Part shown: positions 6,233 to 8,679 of the stretch, in pieces
Numbering within the stretch: the stretch's first letter is position 1
Layout of the letters: every line of letters starts with the position of its first letter
DNA from: an uncultured Propionibacteriaceae bacterium
GTDB lineage: Bacteria; Actinomycetota; Actinomycetes; Propionibacteriales; Propionibacteriaceae
NCBI GenBank assembly: GCA_936941515.1
Contig: CAKZJI010000243.1
Coordinates: 1-8,679, forward strand
Direction of reading: 5' to 3'
Length of the DNA: 8,679 bases
Position numbers and translations under genes: made by a program
The notes under the pieces: model-generated
What the model saw: the letters and a program-made list of their open reading frames with translations, nothing else
Told to the model about the DNA's origin: nothing
Database searches by the model: none

Positions 6233-7204
6233 ATGACCCAGACCGCCTCCGCGCCGCTCAGACTCTCCGATGCGGCCGCTCTGGCCAACCGCATCAAGCA
6301 GTCGATTGGGAGTGTCATTGAGGGCAAGCCCGAGCAGATCCACATGGCCGTGCTAGTGCTGCTGGCACAAGGACACCTGCTGCTGGAGGATGTGCCCGGA
6401 GTCGGCAAGACTGTGCTCGCCAAGGCGCTCGGACGCTCCATCGCAGGCGAGGTGAGCCGGATCCAGTTCACGCCCGACCTGTTGCCGAGTGACGTCACCG
6501 GCGTGTCGGTGTTCAACCAGGAGACACGCGAGTTCGAGTTCAAGCCCGGCGGCATCTTCGCCAATGTGGTGCTGGGCGACGAGATCAACCGGGCCTCCCC
6601 CAAGACGCAGTCCGCGCTCCTGGAGGCCATGGCGGAGGGGCAGGTGTCAGCCGACGGGCACACCTACCACCTGAAGCAGCCCTTCATGGTGGTGGCGACC
6701 CAGAACCCCATTGAGATGGAGGGCACCTACCCCCTGCCAGAGGCTCAACGTGACCGCTTCATGGCACGGATTGAGATGGGCTACCCGGGCCACAACGCCG
6801 AGGTCGCCATGTTGACCGCCCAGGCCGGCGGGGATCGGCTGGCCGCTGTGCGTCCGGTGACGGATGTGACCACGGTCAGGAGTGCCATAGTGGCCATGCA
6901 GGAGATCTACGTCGCCCCCGTGATCACGGACTACATCGTCCGGCTGGTCACCGCCACCCGCGAGAATCCAGAGCTCCGACTGGGCGCAAGCCCACGCGGC
7001 TGCATTCACCTGATGAGGGCGGCCCGGGTGGAGGCTGTCCTGCAGGGACGTGACTATGTGATACCGGAGGATGTCGCGAACCTAGCAGTGCCGCTGCTAG
7101 CCCATCGGGTGCTCCTGAGCGTCGACGCGCAGGTGGCTCGGCAGTCCAACGAGTCGGTCATCAGCCGAATCGTCTCCCAGACCCCGCCGCCGCAGCGGGG
7201 CTGA
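6233..7204 (+). CDS. moxR: MoxR-family AAA+ ATPase
   Basis: This is a MoxR-type AAA+ ATPase, a family thought to act as chaperones that load or activate partner proteins, often encoded beside DUF58/VWA and transglutaminase-like proteins. It has 323 residues, normal for the family. Motifs are Walker A DVPGVGKT (53-60), Walker B VVLGDEIN (112-119), sensor 1 region ATQNP (155-159), PLPEAQRDRF (167-176) and sensor 2 GASPRG (251-256); no part appears missing. The ATG at 6233 is preferred over the much longer open frame from 5978, which runs through mraZ and the operator on the opposite strand. It is preceded by AGGAG (6224-6228), and the next residues lead into the typical helix before IGSVIEGKPEQI. 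The stop lies one base before the DUF58 gene. Its substrate here is unknown. Confidence 0.95.
   Translation: MTQTASAPLRLSDAAALANRIKQSIGSVIEGKPEQIHMAVLVLLAQGHLLLEDVPGVGKTVLAKALGRSIAGEVSRIQFTPDLLPSDVTGVSVFNQETREFEFKPGGIFANVVLGDEINRASPKTQSALLEAMAEGQVSADGHTYHLKQPFMVVATQNPIEMEGTYPLPEAQRDRFMARIEMGYPGHNAEVAMLTAQAGGDRLAAVRPVTDVTTVRSAIVAMQEIYVAPVITDYIVRLVTATRENPELRLGASPRGCIHLMRAARVEAVLQGRDYVIPEDVANLAVPLLAHRVLLSVDAQVARQSNESVISRIVSQTPPPQRG
7182..7200 (+). repeat. Inverted repeat at the end of moxR, next to the DUF58 start
   Basis: CCCCGC (7182-7187) and GCGGGG (7195-7200) are perfect complements around seven bases. The right arm ends five bases before the DUF58 ATG, where a ribosome site would be. A hairpin here could make DUF58 translation depend on ribosomes finishing moxR. 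It codes for the Pro-rich MoxR tail and may be incidental. Confidence 0.4.
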
Positions 7205-7205
7205 C

Positions 7206-8456
7206 ATGCGGGGGTTCCGCTTCGGGCTGACAGGGCGCGGGACAGCTTTGGCCATCACGGGCGGGCTGCTCAGTGCGGGAGCCTCCTACATCGGGGAGAG
7301 GGACCTCGCCTGGCTGGGGCTGTTCCTCGTCGCACTTCCGCTGATGGGGCTTGTGATCGCCCTGTGCCTGCCCCCACGGCTCACCAGTGAGCGGGTAGTC
7401 ACCCCGGACTCCCTGCCTCTCGGGGAGACGGCCCGGGCACATCTGGTGGTGAGCAGCTCCAGGGCCGCATCCTTCTCCGCACTCAGTTTCCAGGACCTGA
7501 TCCCGAGCACCCTCGGCCAAGACGCCCGTTTCGAGCTGGCCAGGGGCCTGGGCAGGTGGCGGCAGGCTGCCGGATACAACATCGCCGCGCGACAGCGCGG
7601 CCACTATCGCCTGGGTCCGCTGAGGGTGCGCAACGTGGATCCATTCGGCATGGCCTGGCGTAGGTGGCAGGTCCCAGGTGAGGCGACGTCGCTACGCATC
7701 ACCCCCAAGATATGGAAGCTCTCGCTGCCGAGGAACGGCGGGGTCTCAGGCGCGAGCGGCGATGCCACACCCCAGCGCATCGGACAGGCGGGAACCGACG
7801 ATGTGCTCGTGCGGGAACACCGCCACGGAGACGGCATGCGCCGCATCCACTGGCGGATGAGCGCCAAACGAGGAGAGCTGATGGTCCGCCTGGAGGAACA
7901 GCCCTGGGACCCGGCCATGGTGGTCCTGGCGGACACCCGCTCCAGCTCCCACCTGGGTGCCGGCGCGGACTCCACCCTGGAATGGGTGATCTCGTTTGCG
8001 GCATCATTGGGAAACGAGTTGCTGCAGGAGCGCTTCCGGGTCAGTCTCGTCGGCGCTGAAGGGCTGATCTTCAAGCCGGTCAACGGTGAGTCAGCAGGAG
8101 CCACCGGACGTCTCCTGGCCGCCACCACCGACGTGACCGCCTCAGGCCGCAGCTCCCTGGAAGACTGCCTGGCGGATCCAGAGGTCCTGGGCGACACCCG
8201 GACGGTCGTGGCCTGCCTGGGAATGCTCCACTCACTGGATGCGGTGGCCCTGGTGTCCGCCACCACCCGTGTCTCGCACCTTGACGCCCTGGCACCTGAT
8301 GCCCTCAGCTTCGGGCTTCCCCCGGAAAAGGTCACAGCGCATGACGAAGCCTGTCGGCTGCTGGCCGCATCGGGGTGGAACCTGGTGCGGTACACCCCGA
8401 CGATGACCGTGCCCGCAGCCTGGCAGCGGCTCACCGCGCAGAGGGAGAACCGATGA
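7206..8456 (+). CDS. DUF58-domain membrane protein, partner of MoxR
   Basis: This 416-residue DUF58 protein is the usual second gene of MoxR operons. Two hydrophobic segments lie near the N terminus (about 12-30 and 35-55), followed by a long soluble part. RGHYRLGPLRVRNVDPFGM at 131-149 is typical of the family. The DUF58 signature VREHRHGDGMRRIHWRMSAKRGELMVR lies at 202-228, where relatives often show REYRPGD...IHW. After it, residues from about 237 (MVVLADTRSS) resemble the start of a von Willebrand A-like fold. The biochemical role is not established; a MoxR-dependent role at the cell envelope is inference from the family. The ATG follows the moxR stop after one base with no strong ribosome site, suggesting coupling. 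Its stop overlaps the next gene as ATGA. Confidence 0.9.
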   Translation: MRGFRFGLTGRGTALAITGGLLSAGASYIGERDLAWLGLFLVALPLMGLVIALCLPPRLTSERVVTPDSLPLGETARAHLVVSSSRAASFSALSFQDLIPSTLGQDARFELARGLGRWRQAAGYNIAARQRGHYRLGPLRVRNVDPFGMAWRRWQVPGEATSLRITPKIWKLSLPRNGGVSGASGDATPQRIGQAGTDDVLVREHRHGDGMRRIHWRMSAKRGELMVRLEEQPWDPAMVVLADTRSSSHLGAGADSTLEWVISFAASLGNELLQERFRVSLVGAEGLIFKPVNGESAGATGRLLAATTDVTASGRSSLEDCLADPEVLGDTRTVVACLGMLHSLDAVALVSATTRVSHLDALAPDALSFGLPPEKVTAHDEACRLLAASGWNLVRYTPTMTVPAAWQRLTAQRENR

Positions 8457-8679
8457 GAACCCGATATTCCGTCCTGCCTCCGCTCATGGTCTCTGCGGGG
8501 ATGTTCTTGGCAGTGCTCGCCTTCGCACCGCTCACCACCCAGCCCCTGGTCTCGGCGACAATCGTCCTGACGCTGACGATCCCGGGGGTGGTGGGCGCTC
8601 TGATGGCTTTGTTGGGAATGAGGCGTCTCCCGTCACTGCTGCTGTCCACTCTCGCCGGGATGATCCCGGTGCTCTGGGT
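8453..8679 (+). CDS. Probable TgpA/DUF3488 transglutaminase-like membrane protein (partial, N terminus)
   Basis: Seventy-five residues are visible before the right edge, starting MRTRYSVLPPLMVSAG. They form three hydrophobic segments at about 8-25, 33-53 and 60-75, separated by short loops (RR at 57-58), as in the multi-pass N-terminal part of TgpA-type (DUF3488) proteins. These carry a transglutaminase-like domain after the membrane part and commonly follow moxR and DUF58 genes in actinobacteria. The ATG overlaps the DUF58 stop by 4 bases and has GAGGGAG at 8441-8447, five bases upstream. The catalytic domain would lie beyond the window, so the family is assigned from context and topology only; another multi-pass membrane protein is possible. 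Confidence 0.7.
   Translation, partial: MRTRYSVLPPLMVSAGMFLAVLAFAPLTTQPLVSATIVLTLTIPGVVGALMALLGMRRLPSLLLSTLAGMIPVLW

Noticed and set aside
7604..8434. A 276-residue minus-strand open frame opposite the DUF58 gene
   Set aside because: No recognisable domain and fully inside a well-supported gene on the other strand; treated as a GC-bias shadow.

Overview
The window is high-GC DNA from an actinomycete-type bacterium. The gene order, the sequence of the FtsL-like protein and the DNPR motif of MurE point to Actinobacteria. A propionibacterial or nocardioidal relative is plausible, but that is inference and no genus can be named from this stretch. Coding density is very high, and only two gaps exceed 100 bases.

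Leftward half (minus strand, 6077 down to 1): the start of the dcw (division and cell wall) cluster, in transcription order mraZ, rsmH (mraW), ftsL-like, ftsI (pbpB), murE and murF, with murF cut by the window edge. From rsmH on, every junction overlaps (4, 4, 4 and 11 bases), so the genes are almost certainly one translationally coupled transcript. Together they encode a self-regulating transcription factor, a 16S rRNA methyltransferase, two membrane proteins of the septal peptidoglycan synthase, and two cytoplasmic ligases that build the UDP-MurNAc-pentapeptide.

Centre (6078 to 6232): a divergent control region. It holds six tandem 10-11 base repeats with an RTGGRG core just upstream of mraZ, matching the kind of direct-repeat array that MraZ binds in other bacteria, and a weak candidate promoter on each strand. 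A perfect 7+7 inverted repeat lies exactly over the first codons of mraZ.

Rightward part (plus strand, 6233 to 8679): moxR (AAA+ ATPase), a DUF58 protein and the start of a multi-membrane-segment protein, probably of the TgpA/DUF3488 transglutaminase-like family. The three genes are packed with a 1-base gap and a 4-base overlap and form the common MoxR/DUF58/transglutaminase operon.

Overall this is a conserved core region. I found no clearly new system, mobile element, CRISPR array or RNA gene. The features most worth checking are the six-unit MraZ repeat array shared by two divergent operons, the hairpin over the mraZ start codon, and two consecutive inverted repeats in the mraZ-rsmH gap.
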